Assembly: GCA_013339895.1 (NCBI GenBank)
Contig: JABACO010000018.1
Span: forward strand, 1,235,453 to 1,299,452
Source: Ephydatia muelleri
Taxonomy: Eukaryota > Porifera > Demospongiae > Spongillida > Spongillidae
Direction: 5' to 3'
DNA: 64,000 bases
Below are positions 43,360 through 54,934 of this stretch, one piece after another; the stretch's first letter is position 1; every line of letters starts with the position of its first letter. Position numbers and translations under genes: made by a program. The notes under the pieces are model-generated. The model had not been told where the DNA came from. It saw only the letters and a list, made by a program, of their open reading frames with translations, and searched no databases.

Positions 43360-43800
43360 CACCGCACTATTGCAAGGATGGTGATAAGGGTTGCTGATTT
43401 TAAAGGTTTCCTGTGGGAACACAAATGCCAGTCAAACAACGTTATCATGCAAACATTACACAGAAATGCGCATGACATACATAGAGCTTAGTCTCGTACC
43501 CAGACCCTGATTCCCACAGCTGCGGGTGGATTACATCACCGGTGATGTAATACATCCGCTGCTGTGAAAACATGGGTCTGGGTACGAGACTACATAGAGC
43601 TGTTCCATTAGAGCTCCAATTGCTTGAAGCAGAGAAGCGGTCACTCTTTTGATCTCACTGATGCCCGCTGCATTAAATGCAGTGATGGGGGCCATTGGTG
43701 ATTTGTTGAGGATACCGGCGCACTTGGTGTCCTTGAGGACAGGGGCTGCACTGATGGATGAGAGGACTAGTGCCAGCAGTGCTAAACGTTCCATTCCCAT
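43360..43800 (-). pseudogene. secreted-protein gene copy A, exons 1-2 only, disrupted
   Basis: Exon 1 (43800-43594) encodes the same signal peptide and first helix region as copies B-D (MGMERLALLALVLSSISAAP ... IGALMEQLY). Exon 2 (43410-43360) is present. Exon 3 breaks off at its acceptor (about 43,247), and exons 4-5 are absent except for the extreme 3' end (ACTTTACGATATGA near 43,150-43,165), indicating an internal deletion. A 104-bp MITE sits exactly at the exon 1 splice donor, and a 2.3 kb element separates the start from its TATA box. The gene is almost certainly dead. Confidence 0.85.
43489..43592. mobile_element. 104 bp MITE with 9 bp target duplication
   Basis: Perfect ends TAGTCTCGTACCCAGACCC and its complement. 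It is flanked by CATAGAGCT on both sides (43,480-43,488 and 43,593-43,601). Paralogous positions in copies B, C and D (about 50,262, 54,459, 61,690) have a single CATAGAGCT and no insert. A 9-bp duplication suggests a Mutator-like family. Confidence 0.95.
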
Positions 43801-43893
43801 TATGTGCAGAGCTCAATGCAGGTATGGCTGGTTGGCGGCGGCTGCAAATTTACTGAAGTGGCCGTTAGATGGCTGAATAACAATTCGGCATAG

Positions 43894-46191
43894 GGTAGAT
43901 TAATGTAATTTCGCCAGGGGGGGAGTGTTCGCCACCCTTAACTTCAAACGCGGCGCTAGGGCTTACCTGACGTTTCTATACCGCAGCAAAATATGGAAAT
44001 GTTAGTACATGGAGTCTGTGTTTACGGCCCACAATTGAAGTTCTATTGATTATTTCGGTTCTTACAAAAAACTAAGCTACCTCAATTTTCGGCAAAAGTG
44101 GTGCGGTAAACAACGCGCAATTGGAAGTGAGTTTAGGTGGTGCAAGCATAGATATTCTAGTTACAGGGATTGGAAACAAGCCCAATCAACACTAGTTAAC
44201 ACCTACACTCCGCACATTCGGGCACTATTTAGAATTCTGAACGATGGCTTGTGAAGATATCCTAGACGACGGTGAGTAAACTTAGTTCGCATGCAACTCA
44301 TTATTTGAAATTAGTGGTGTGTTTTCCTTAGCGGTACAGAATTTCATTGAAGCTGTTGACGCGATTTTAGTGGAGGACAGCTACCAATTGCCATCTCCAG
44401 TGGCTTCCAATTGTTTAACGCCGGGCAGCTAAAGTATTGAATATTTGGATGAAAAAGCCAGAGAACAACAGCGAATTGAATTTATTTAGTAAAAATCTTC
44501 ATTCAAATCTTTCTAAAGCTACAAGATTGCTTTTAAACACAAAGAGAATGAGTAAAGGCAGAGAAAAAGTGGTGTGGGCCAGGTGTGGGCTATGTGTATT
44601 AGTAGAAAGATCTCAGTGGGAGAAATATGAACAAATAGGATATTTTACAAGTAATTGGATGCATGTGTATCAGAAATCTCTGACTTACAGAAATCGTTGA
44701 TATTAGTATATGCAGAAATTAATGATGCGGAAAACCGGTAGCACTTTGAAAATTTATATAAAATCTCCCATAGTAGCACCACGATAGAAAATCAGACGTT
44801 GCTGTGTAAAAATCTATGCTCTATCTGGCAGTGGTATTGTATCATTTTTAAATACAAACATGACTATGTTATACCCGCAAGTTCTAATACGTGTTAAAAA
44901 GCTGTTTAATCAAATCGCGCTGTTACTAACGAGCAAACTATGTAAACCTATGTGTTGCTGTGTAGAAACGCGACCACTATCCGATTTACTTAAAAAAAAG
45001 GACTACAAGTTATCTAAAAGGCCGTAACACCCGCAAGTTTGAAACTGGAAGCTACGCGCGAAGATAATTGTATCTCTTCTTCTGTACGTCGTACAAAAAA
45101 ACTTTAAACGTTGCCGAAATCTACACGCAATAAAGAATCCAGACACGTATCTTGTTTTGACGTAGCTAAAAATAAAATAAAAAATCCAAAGGGGAAGGAT
45201 AGCCAGTCACTCGATTAACAAGTGCGCGGATGGTAAATTCTTGCATGTACAGGGTTCAATGGCTCACGTGCGCCGTTTCCAATCCCTCTAACTATAATAT
45301 CTATGGTGCAAGTCGCTGTCCGTAAGGTACGTAGTCATGATCCGTTTAATATCTTGCTATTAGAGAAGAGGGGTGATTTCTGGACAATATATGTAGTTCC
45401 GTTTGTTATGAAACTTACTAGCTTGGGAATTAGGGTGGGTGGCGGACACTCCAATCGGCTATTAAGCAGTAGTCGCCAGGGGTGGCGACTATACTCAAAC
45501 TTAGTGAGAATAGTCAAAATAGCTACCATTAGGCTTCTAAATGTTTTCTATCGATTATATGTAAGTACTGCAAGTTGTTCATGTTGGGAAGGAGTGTTCG
45601 CCATGGGGGCGGGGCCTTCTTTCCCATACACACCTAATGGAATGTGCATTTATATATTTTTTTCTGACACTTCATGCATCAAATGGTTTCCTTTTGTTTC
45701 TGGCCTTCTAATAAAACTCAGTTCAGATGCTTGAGCCAACTTGAGCCCTTGGAGCTGTATGTTGTAACTAACTGCAAGCCACGGATGTACAAATGGAAGC
45801 CGTTCTATCCAAAAAAAATACTAGCATCGCAAAGAAACACTCCCAGGGTGTTTAAAGGGCTACAGTGAACAAGCTTACTTGTTTTAGCAACGTCCTACGT
45901 AAAAACCACTTTGTTACACTTCGCAACAACGAAATACAGGGGGTGGCGAACACTCCAAATAGACGTGGCGAAAGCCCAACAGGGGTGGTGACTATACCTG
46001 AAGTACGCTTAATTGGATAAAACTACTGTTTTGTTTTGTTTGAAACACTTTTTTTGAGAAACGAAGCGATAATAGTGTAGAATAAGGACTGAGGATCTCT
46101 TGAAACCAAGTATGTTTGAAACACTACCCGTCCTTTATGTAAGAATACCGATATGGGTGCTCGCGAGTGGCGAACACTACTTAATTGACCC
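43894..46191. mobile_element. 2.3 kb TIR element inserted in copy A promoter
   Basis: In copy B the sequence GGCATAGCACCCGACCGGGC is continuous. In copy A it is split after GGCATAG (43,893), resuming with TAGCACCCGACCG at 46,192, so TAG is duplicated. Ends are GGTAGATTAATGTAATTTCG and, inverted, GGGTCAATTAAGTAGTGTTC, an imperfect terminal inverted repeat. The motif GGTGGCGAACACTCC, in both orientations, recurs near both ends and inside (about 43,925, 45,441, 45,588, 45,952, 46,166). It contains a small two-exon gene candidate but no recognisable transposase. Confidence 0.75.
44244..44432 (+). CDS. small two-exon ORF inside the 2.3 kb element
   Basis: Exon 44244-44271 (MACEDILDD) ends at a GTGAGT donor. 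A TTTTCCTTAG acceptor at 44,331 opens exon 44332-44432, which continues in phase AVQNFIEAVDAILVEDSYQL then PSPVASNCLTPGS-stop; 42 aa in all. Acidic, no membrane segment, no known domain. A further open stretch follows (44,437-44,700, with GREKVVWARCGLCVLVERSQ) but lacks an ATG. The good splice sites argue for a real transcript, and it may be the truncated 5' end of a longer element-encoded gene. Confidence 0.4.
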
Positions 46192-48150
46192 TAGCACCCG
46201 ACCGGGCCACTTTTTATACCTCAGCAGAATAGAGTATAAGGTGACATCAGAACCATCGCGAGAGTCCCAAGGGAACCACCTCCCGAAACATATTAAGTCT
46301 TGGTTCCCTCGTACAGTAGATAACGATCAATTTATTATCATCAAATTATTGAACGAAAACTTTGAAGTTCGATTGATTACCAGAGAGCACAACATCGCCA
46401 GTAGAGAGAGATTCCCGACTATATGTGTTGGTATTATGCATGTACATGCCACATATATACCGTCATGCCAATGGTGCACAATTTTTTTTTTTTAAGATAA
46501 TAACAGCACTAAATACATACAGAAAACATATATGGCCAGCTCACTAAAAGAGAAACTGAGAACGCTTTTTATATTTGGTAGAGATCGTGTTTGCCGCTAA
46601 GCCGCCTGTACAAAGTTGAAAACTCACGAGCCATTCCTCCAGTTGTTGGAAAAAGTAATAAAAATTGTGTATCAATTTCACAGGTTGACTAGGCGATTCT
46701 TGTCTGAGGTATACTGCTGGTGAGTCCATGGAGCGGTAGCTAGCGGGAGGGTTAGGGAGGAAAGCCCTTATGCATCAAATATGCATCCTGGCTACGATAA
46801 ATTTTTTTAATAATAATAAAAAAACCCTCAGTGGCACGTATATCAAGACATCAGTGTTAGCAGATTTATGCATAGTGAAAGCCTTCACCATTTAATGATT
46901 GTAAGTGAGGTTCAATAGCAACATTATGGCATACCTGATCTGACAACAGGGAAGGAGTGAAATCCCTGAGCCATTATGGAGAATTGCAATGGATATAGCC
47001 TCCCAAATTGCATGTCATTGATGTACGGTCAGCAGAAAATGACAGACCACATGCAGTTACAGGTTGATGGCTTGCAGACTCCAGCTGTATCACAAGCAGA
47101 GTGCATCTCTGAACTCACCCTTATACAGAGAGAAACGAAACTCGTCTAGAGGAAGCACAGATAGCCATGAGGATGCACCTTTTTCTCAAACTGTCATTGC
47201 AAGCATTACGTTACTACATACTCATCTGTCCCCCCGCACATTGATTATTTTTCTGACCGCATAATTAGTTCCAAAAGTAATCTAGTTCCAAAAATAATGT
47301 TTGGTACTTAATTTAAAACCGTGTGATGTGGTTTTAGATTTGTTTACAACATGACAGCACACGTTCCCAAATGATAAACCACTTGACGTTAGATGTATCT
47401 ATTCTGAAGTGGCATTCCGAGAAATCGAATAAGCAATTGTTACTTGAACTGCGCGGGATGTTAATTAAATCTAGATCCTAACGACTATGCAGAAATAATT
47501 CAGTCCTGCGTACATGCAAATATAGGCGTGTACCATCGTTGATGCTCAAAATGCCGTTGCTGATTCCATGCAACTATGATAAACTCTCTTTCAAGCTGCA
47601 ACGACAGGTTGATCTTAGCTGGGAAAGGGTGCATTCTCATGGCTATCTGTACTTCCTCCAGAAGAGTTTCGTTTCTCTCTGTATAAGGGTGTACATACCC
47701 ATCTGTCCCCATATTGATCATTTTTCTGACCGCATAATTAGTTCCAAAAGTAATCCAGTTCCAAAAAATAATGTTTGGTGCTTAATTTAAAACCGTGTAA
47801 TGTGGTTTTAGATTTGTTTACGAAACATGACAACACACGTTCCCAAATGATAAACCACTGGACGTTAGATGTATCTATACTGACAGTGTATACATGACAG
47901 CCAATTTAGAATCGACTTCGCACGGTATCCGGGTCAAAGCGTTACAAACAGAGCTGCGGGCCATGCGTATGGGCGTGCAGTGATTTATGTTTATGTATAT
48001 AAAATAATGTTTGGTGCTTAATTTAAAACCGTGTGTTGTGGTTCAGAATACAAGCTAAAAATAAAAAGCAGGACCAAAAGTGTGGGAGGGGATGTCCACT
48101 ATCAGCTTATGCAACCATTCCTAGAACATACACTGCAGCTGCATCGCAGC

Positions 48151-48182
<32 letters not shown>

Positions 48183-49388
48183 AATCACAATGGATTTACT
48201 AAATCGTGCGTTGATTTTATATGATTTGTAAATCATGCGTTAATTGAACAATTTATTTACAAAATCCGTTATGAAATCAATATTTGATCCGTTTGACGCC
48301 TTTGTTTGTTGTTGCTGTGTATAGGATTGCACAATGGACGCGATGCATGCCCCATAGTGATACGTTGCATGCTGCTAAATGACCTGCAAATTAGCTGCAT
48401 GTGCACAAATATACTGGTAATGCTGATTTGATATCATGAAATCTAGACCACTAGGGTCTTAGTAACGTTTTGAGATAGTAGTTCAGTCACACAAGTATTA
48501 CGTTACTGCATACCCAACTGTCCCGCACATTGATTATTTTTCTGACCGCATAATTAGTTCCAAAATAATCTAGTTCCAAAAATAATGTTTGGTACTTAAT
48601 TAAAACCGCGTGATGTGGTTTTAGATTTGTTTACGAAACATGACAACACACGTTCCCAAATGATAAACCACTTGACGCTACATGTATCTATTCTGAAGTG
48701 GCATTCCGTAAAATTGAAAAAGCAATTGTTACTTGAACTGCGCGGGGTGTTAATGAAATCTTCATCCTAACGAATGTGCAGAAATAATTCGGTCCTGCGT
48801 ACAATATAGGCGTGTACCATCGTTGATGCTCAAAATGCCGTTGCTGATTCCATGCAACTATGATAAACTCTCTTTCAAGCTGCAACGACAGGTTGATCTT
48901 AGATGGGAAAAGGTTGCATCCTCATGGCTATCTGTACTTCCTCTAGAAGAGTTTCGTTTCCCTCTGCATTAGGGTGAGTTCAGAGACCTGTCTGCCGAAA
49001 AGCATAACTGCATGGATTCCGCAAAAATGTTAAAGTTTCCTTTTTTGCTTTACCAGAAAATTCAGTCAGGGATAATGCACTGTTCAAATACATGCCAAGC
49101 ATGCATCCATATAGGCTAGCGGTGTATACAGCTCCACAGATACTGATTCTTAGTATTTAGCTGTATTGTTCCATTCTACTCCAGAGTAGAGGGTCGCATA
49201 ACTGAAGGCACAGCTGGTACGTATATAGGGATATCTTTCGGATCACTCCTCATAATTGACCAAAATTTTGTATGAATAAATTAAAATAAATAAATACAAG
49301 AAGAATATGAATAGAATCATGTATTCGTGGAGGAACCTATAACCCCTACATAGTTTTGTTGCATGTGTTCCGTTGAAGAGTTCGAGCG
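46192..49388. other. duplicon-derived DNA upstream of copy A / downstream of copy B
   Basis: 46,192-46,340 is the promoter segment of copy A, with TATAAAAAGTGG on the minus strand at 46,210-46,218. 46,544-46,729 (-) has an exon-like frame MDSPAVYLRQESPSQPVKLI ending at a GTGAGT donor, but its counterparts at 56,150 and 63,380 are interrupted. 47,060-47,470 and 48,085-48,970 are arms of the inverted repeats seen around copies B-D. No other gene is supported. Confidence 0.5.
48085..48970. repeat. left inverted-repeat arm around secreted gene copy B
   Basis: Reverse complement of 50,935-51,925. Shared landmarks include the A-rich run at 48,150-48,175 (T run at 51,830-51,845), CACAAGTATTACGTTACTGC, and CTCTTTCAAGCTGCAACGAC. 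Gene copy B lies in the loop between the arms. Confidence 0.8.
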
Positions 49389-50472
49389 TCATATCGTAAA
49401 GTCTGCAAACAGTGCATTCAAGCCCAGCCACACTTCGTAGACGTTCTTGACCTCGTCCCTGTCACTCGTCACGACCCCTAAGCATCGGCACAGCTCCGAT
49501 TCAGAGTCACTGTTTGTCTGCATAGAAAGAACCGAGATCTATATCAGTATAGCCTAGTGACTGGCTTTATACCTGGTACTCGATTTGAAGTTGGATGCAA
49601 GATTGGGTTCTATCGTTGGTCTGAAGCTGAGGCTGCGCGCTTGTACTTGTTTCTGCGGACTGCCCAGTAGGCTGGTCTGTGCCGTTATTCAAAACAGGAG
49701 ACTCTGTGTCACTGCTTGGAAGGCGGAGCTCAGCTGTTTGAGCCAACGATGCATTGAGCTACAAATAAGGAGTACATGCAGAATGAGATGAATGGTATAG
49801 CTTCATTTTAAAAACTTAAACTGCAAAGAAATGATTTTCGTGCATCCGCTACATTGTAGCTACCTACCAGAATCGACAGCCCAGCAGTAATGTCTTCAAG
49901 CTGCTGGAAGACCTGCTCCAGACAAACTACAAAGTTGCCGTTGTGATAATGTGTATCGTAGTCGATGCTATTGTTGAGCAGACGGGTTAAGTTGATCAAA
50001 AGGTAGTAGTCTATGGTGAGTCTTTCCGTTACCTGCACGAAATATATGGATGAGTACTTTCCACTTTCATGCATAAAAGTGTCGATCACGCATGGAAAGA
50101 AGAACTACGAGACCTACATTCAAGCCACTGTCGAGGCTTCTTACCACCGCACTATTGCAAGGATGGTGATAAGGGTTGCTGATTTTAAAGGTTTCCTGTG
50201 GGAACACAAATGCCAGTCAAACAACGTTATCATGCAAACATTACACAGAAATGCGCATGACATACATAGAGCTGTTCCATTAGAGCTCCAATTGCTTGAA
50301 GCAGAGAAGCGGTCACTCTTTTGATCTCACTGATGCCCGCTGCATTAAATGCAGTGATGGGGGCCATTGGTGATTTGTTGAGGATACCGGCGCACTTGGT
50401 GTCCTTGAGGACAGGGGCTGCACTGATGGATGAGAGGACTAGTGCCAGCAGTGCTAAACGTTCCATTCCCAT
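49389..50472 (-). CDS. novel secreted helical protein, copy B (intact)
   Basis: Not a family I recognise. Five exons with consensus splice sites: 50472-50266, 50195-50145, 50032-49868, 49758-49573, 49517-49389; 245 aa. Signal peptide MGMERLALLALVLSSISAAP, then KDTKCAGILN. Predicted helices by composition: EIKRVTASLLQAIGALMEQL; VTERLTIDYYLLINLTRLLN; CLEQVFQQLEDITAGLSILL; a low-complexity Ser/Thr/Gln/Asn linker (exon 4); and DEVKNVYEVWLGLHALFADF at the C-terminus. Cys lie in KCAG, HHPCNS, VVCLEQ and ELCRCLG. N-glycosylation sequons occur in INLT, NNS and LNAS. The helix-helix-helix-linker-helix layout recalls four-helix cytokines, but this is inference only. Copies B, C and D keep the same five-exon structure and open frames. 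Confidence 0.7.
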
Positions 50473-50577
50473 TATGTGCAGAGCTCAATGCAGGTATGGC
50501 TGGTTGGAGGTAGCAAATTTACTGAAGTGGCCGTTAGATGGCTGAATAACAATTCGGCATAGCACCCGACCGGGCCA

Positions 50578-50586
50578 CTTTTTATA
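50578..50586 (-). promoter_or_regulatory. TATA box of copy B
   Basis: TATAAAAAG on the minus strand, about 106 bp upstream of the ATG at 50,472, within a block (GGTATAAAAAGTGGCCCGGT) conserved in the A-copy promoter and the orphan promoters. Confidence 0.7.
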
Positions 50587-50934
50587 CCTCCGCAGAATAT
50601 AAGGTGACATCAGAACCATCGCGAGAGTCCCATGGGAACTCCCGAAACAAATTAAGTCTTGGTTCCCTCGTAGATAACGATCAATTAATTTTCAGTCACA
50701 TTTTAGATATAGCTACGAAAACTTTAAAGTTCGATTGATTGCCCAGCTTCGCCAGTAGAGAGATTCTCTCGAGAATCCGACAATATGTGTGGTCAATATT
50801 ATGCATGTACATGCCACATATACATGCAGAAAATCACAGACCACAGTTACAAGTTGATGGCAGACTCCATGCAGTAATATTGCAAGCAGAGTGCATCTCT
50901 GAACTCATCCTTATACAGAGAGAAACGAAACTCT

Positions 50935-51925
50935 TCTGGAGGAAGTACAGATAGCCATGAGGATTCACCCTTTTCCCATCTAAGATCAACCTGTCGTTGC
51001 AGCTTGAAAGAGAGTTGCATGAAATCAGCAACGGCATTTTGAGCATCAACGATGGTACGCGCCTATATTGTACGCAGGACCGAATTATTTCTGCACATTC
51101 GTTAAGATGAAGATTTAATTAACACCCCGCGCAGTTCAAGTAACAATTGCTTATCAATTTCTCGGAATGCCACTTCAGAATAGATACATCTAACGTCAAG
51201 TGGTTTATCATTTGGGAACATGTGTTGTCATGTTCCGTAAACAAATCTAAAACCACATCACACGGTTTTAATTAAGTACCAAATATTATTTTTATTTTGG
51301 AACTAATTATGCGGTCAGAAAAATAGTGCGGGACCGTTGGGTATGCAGTAACGTAATACTTGTGTGACTGAACTACTATCTCAAAACGTTAGTAAGACCC
51401 TGTTTTCATGATATCAAATCAGCCAATCCCCCCACCCTGTCCATTGGGCATGCGTTGTCTCCCCATGCACCCTCAGCCCTCGCGCTCTAACACATGCTGG
51501 GATTCCATGCCACCCTGTACCGTAGCATCTGTATGGACCGTCTGACCATCCCCCTGCGGGTGAAAATGGGTGTGAGTGGTTGGGGGTTCCGGCTAACCTA
51601 GTACATGTATATTTGTGCACAGCTAATTTGCAGGTCAGTTTGCAGCATGCAACGTATGGGGCATGTAACGCGTCCATTGTGCAATCCTATACACAGCAAC
51701 AGCAAACAAAGGCGTCAAACTGATCAATTATTGATTTCATAACGGATTTTGTAAATTAATTGTTCAATTAACGCATGATTTACAAATCAAAATCAACGCC
51801 CGATTTAGTAAATCCATTGTGATTTGACTTTTTTTTTTTTTTTTTGCTGCGAACAGAGCTCTGCAGTGTATGTTCTAGGAAATGGTTTTATAAGCTGATA
51901 GTGGACATCCTCTCCCAGCGGGACA
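50935..51925. repeat. right inverted-repeat arm around copy B
   Basis: Reverse complement of 48,085-48,970, with an extra block (about 51,420-51,590) in the middle that is absent from the left arm. This block is GC-richer and carries TGGCATGGAATCCCAGCATG in reverse, and looks like a separate insertion. Confidence 0.75.
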
Positions 51926-52300
51926 GATGAGTATGTAGTAACGTAATACTTGTGAAGAATCAGTATCTGTGGAGCTGCTTGCATGCAATGACATGGGTCA
52001 AGGAAAACACTACTAGCTGATATATATGCACTCCTACCAGTACATGCATTTGCACAGTGCGTACAGCTGAATCATCACTGGCTGAATCAACTGATCAAGC
52101 AAAAAAATAGGAAACTTTAACAGTTTGCAGAATTCATGCAAACATTTCCCTTCTATTCGAGGGCTTGCATGTACACAGCGACACCTCCGCAGCTCATTGT
52201 CACAAAGAAAAAAAAATGTCAAGAGGAAGGTGTCTGTGTCAATTGTCGCGGTCAGTTCTAAAAAGCAGCTAACCGCACTATGTGCAGTTCGTATGTATGA

Positions 52301-52370
52301 CTCAGAAGTCGCTCATTCTCAGCCTTCGCAACCCCCCGCTTCTCTGCACCTTCTTTATAACCTTAACATA
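52301..52370 (-). pseudogene. captured fragment of PDI exon 11
   Basis: Reading on the minus strand, TATGTTAAGGTTATGAAGAA, GGTGCAGAGAAG and GCGAAGGCTGAGAATGAGCG match PDI exon 11 (39,046-39,120) with small indels that break the frame. It is followed by the same repeat sequence (GTGATT upstream, CGCATGGCCC beyond) as the copy at 59,281. Confidence 0.85.
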
Positions 52371-52899
52371 AATCACTGCACGCCCATACGCATGGCCCGC
52401 AGCTCTGCTTGTAACGCTATTGACCCGGATACCGTGCGAAGTCGATTCTATATTCTCAAACAATTGGCTGTCATGCATACACTGGTCAGTACAAGCTAAA
52501 AATAAAAAGGAGGACCAAACGTGACATTGATCATTTTTCTGACCGCATAATTAGTTCCAAAAGTAATCCATGCAGTTCCAAAAATAAATGTTTGGTACTT
52601 AATTTAAAACCGTGTGATGTGGTTTTAGGTTTGTTTACGAAACATGACAACACACGTTCCCAAATGATAAACCACTTGACGCTACATGTATCTATTCTGA
52701 AGTGGCATTCCGAGAAATTGAATAAGCAATTGTTACTTGAACTGCGCGGGGTGTTAATGAAATCTTCATCCTAACGAATGTGCAGAAATAATTCGGTCCT
52801 GCGTACAATATAGGTGTGTACCATCGTTGATGCTCAAAATGCCGTTGCTGATTCCATGCAACTATGATAAACTCTCTTTCAAGCTGCAACGACAGGTTG

Positions 52900-53175
52900 A
52901 TCTTAGATGGGAAAAGGGTGCATCCTCATGGCTATATCTGTACTTCCTCTATATAGAAGAGTTTCGTTTCTCTCTGCCGTATAAGGGTGAGTTCTAGATG
53001 GGAAAAGGGTGCATCCTTATGGCTATATCTGTACTTCCTCTATATAGAAGAGTTTCGTTTCTCTCTGCCGTATAAGGGTGAGTTCTAGATGGGAAAAGGG
53101 TGCATCCTCATGGCTATATCTGTACTTCCTCTATATAGAAGAGTTTCGTTTCTCTCTGCATAAGGGGGAGTTCAG
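52900..53175. repeat. three tandem ~88 bp repeats
   Basis: The block beginning GATGGGAAAAGGGTGCATCC and ending GTATAAGGGTGAGTTCTA is present three times in tandem. Single copies occur at 48,900, 60,325 and, inverted, at 50,940, 56,520 and 63,740. It is thus a local expansion of part of the inverted-repeat arm. Confidence 0.9.
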
Positions 53176-53582
53176 AGACCTGTCTGCCGAAAAGCATAAC
53201 TGCATGGATTCCGCAAAAATGTTAAAGTTTCCTTTTTTGCTTTACCAGATAATTCAGTCAGGGATATTGCACTGTTCAAATACATGCCATGCATGCATCC
53301 ATATAGGCTAGCGGTGTATGCAGCTCCACAGATACTGATTCTTAGTATTTAGCTGTATTGTTCCATTCTACTCCAGAGTAGAGGGTCGCATAACTGATAA
53401 GGCACAGCTGCTGCGTATATAGGGATATCTTTCGGATCACTTCTCATAATTGACCAAAATTTTGTATGAATAAATTAAAATAAATAAATACAAGAAGGAT
53501 ATGAATAGAATCATGTATTCGTGGAGCAACCTATAACCCCTACATAGTTTTGTTGCATGTGTTCCGTTGAAGAGTTGGAGCG

Positions 53583-54669
53583 TCATATCGTAAAGTCTGC
53601 AAACAGTGCATTCAAGCCCAGCCACACTTCGTAGACGTTCTTGACCTCGTCCCTGTCACTCGTCACGACCCCTAAGCATCGGCACAGCTCCGATTCAGAG
53701 TCACTGTTTGTCTACATAGAAAGAACCGAGATCTATATCAGTATAGCCTAGTGACTATGTACGGGGCTTTATACCTGGTACTCGATTTGAAGTTGGATGC
53801 AAGATTGGGTTCTATCGTTGGTCTGAAGCTGAGGCTGCGCGCTTGTACTTGTTTCTGCGGACTGCCCAGTAGGCTGGTCTGTGCCGTTATTCAAAACAGG
53901 AGACTCTGTGTCACTGCTTGGAAGGCGGAGCTCAGCTGTTTGAGCCAACGATGCATTGAGCTACAAATAAGGAGTACAGAATGAGATGATGGTATAGCTT
54001 CATTTTAAAAACTTAAACTGCAAAGAGATGATTTTCGTGCATCCGCTACATTGTAGCTACCTACCAGAATCGACAGCCCAGCAGTGATGTCTTCGAGCTG
54101 CTGGAAGACCTGCTCCAGACAAACTACGAAGTTGCCGTTGTGATAATGTGTATCGTAGTCGATGCTATTGTTGAGCAGACGGGTTAAGTTGATCAAAAGG
54201 TAGTAGTCTATGGTGAGTCTTTCCGTTACCTACACGAAATATATGGATGAGTACTTTCCACTTTCATGCATAAAAGTGTCGATCACGCATGGAAAGAAGA
54301 ACTACGAGACCTACATTCAAGCCACTGTCGAGGCTTCTTACCACCGCACTATTGCAAGGATGGTGATAAGGGTTGCTGATTTTAAAGGTTTCCTGTGGGA
54401 ACACAAATGCCAGTCAAACAACACTATCATGCAAACATTACACAGAAATGCGCATGACATACATAGAGCTGTTCCATTAGAGCTCCAATTGCTTGGAGCA
54501 GAGAAGCGGTCACTCTTTTGATCTCACTGATGCCCGCTGCATTAAATGCAGTGATGGGGGCCATTGGTGAATTGTTGAGGATACCAGCGCACTTGGTGTC
54601 CTTGAGGACAGGGGCTGCACTGATGGATGAGAGGACTAGTGCCAGCAGTGCTAAACGTTCCATTCCCAT
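53583..54669 (-). CDS. novel secreted helical protein, copy C (intact)
   Basis: Same five exons as copy B: 54669-54463, 54392-54342, 54229-54065, 53960-53775, 53711-53583; 245 aa. Differences from B are few; one is LNNSP for LNKSP in exon 1. The exon 3 and exon 5 acceptors are TAG where B has CAG. The open frame with conserved splice sites across near-identical copies indicates either recent duplication or selection. It lies between inverted arms at about 52,520-53,175 and 56,490-56,860. Confidence 0.7.
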
Positions 54670-54757
54670 TATGTGCAGAGCTCAATGCAGATATGGCTGA
54701 TTGGAGGTAGCAAATTTACTGTAGATAGCTGAATGGCATTTGCAACCGTCCTGGCCA

Positions 54758-54766
54758 CTTTTTATA
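54758..54766 (-). promoter_or_regulatory. TATA box of copy C
   Basis: TATAAAAAG on the minus strand about 90 bp upstream of the ATG. Upstream DNA differs from copy B beyond this block (TGACGTCATC-like CRE at about 54,775), so regulation of C and D may differ from B. Confidence 0.7.
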
Positions 54767-54934
54767 ATAAAAGATGACGTCAGAACCATCATGATTGTAT
54801 GAGTCCCAAGGGAACCACCTCCCAAAACATTAATGAAGTAGATAACGATCAACAAATTATCATGTTAAGTTCGATTGATTACCTGAGAGCCCAGCATCAC
54901 AGATAGAGAAGTACTCTAGAATCCGACAATATGT

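Noticed and set aside
44437..44700. 87-codon open frame with WARCGLCVLVERSQW
   Set aside because: No ATG start and no clean splice junction to the preceding micro-ORF. Mentioned only as a possible continuation.
46544..46729. MDSPAVYLRQESPSQPVKLI frame as an upstream exon of the secreted family
   Set aside because: It ends at a good GTGAGT donor, but the counterparts at about 56,150 and 63,380 stop after KLRS. It also lies upstream of the TATA box, so it is not part of that gene; coding status is unproven.
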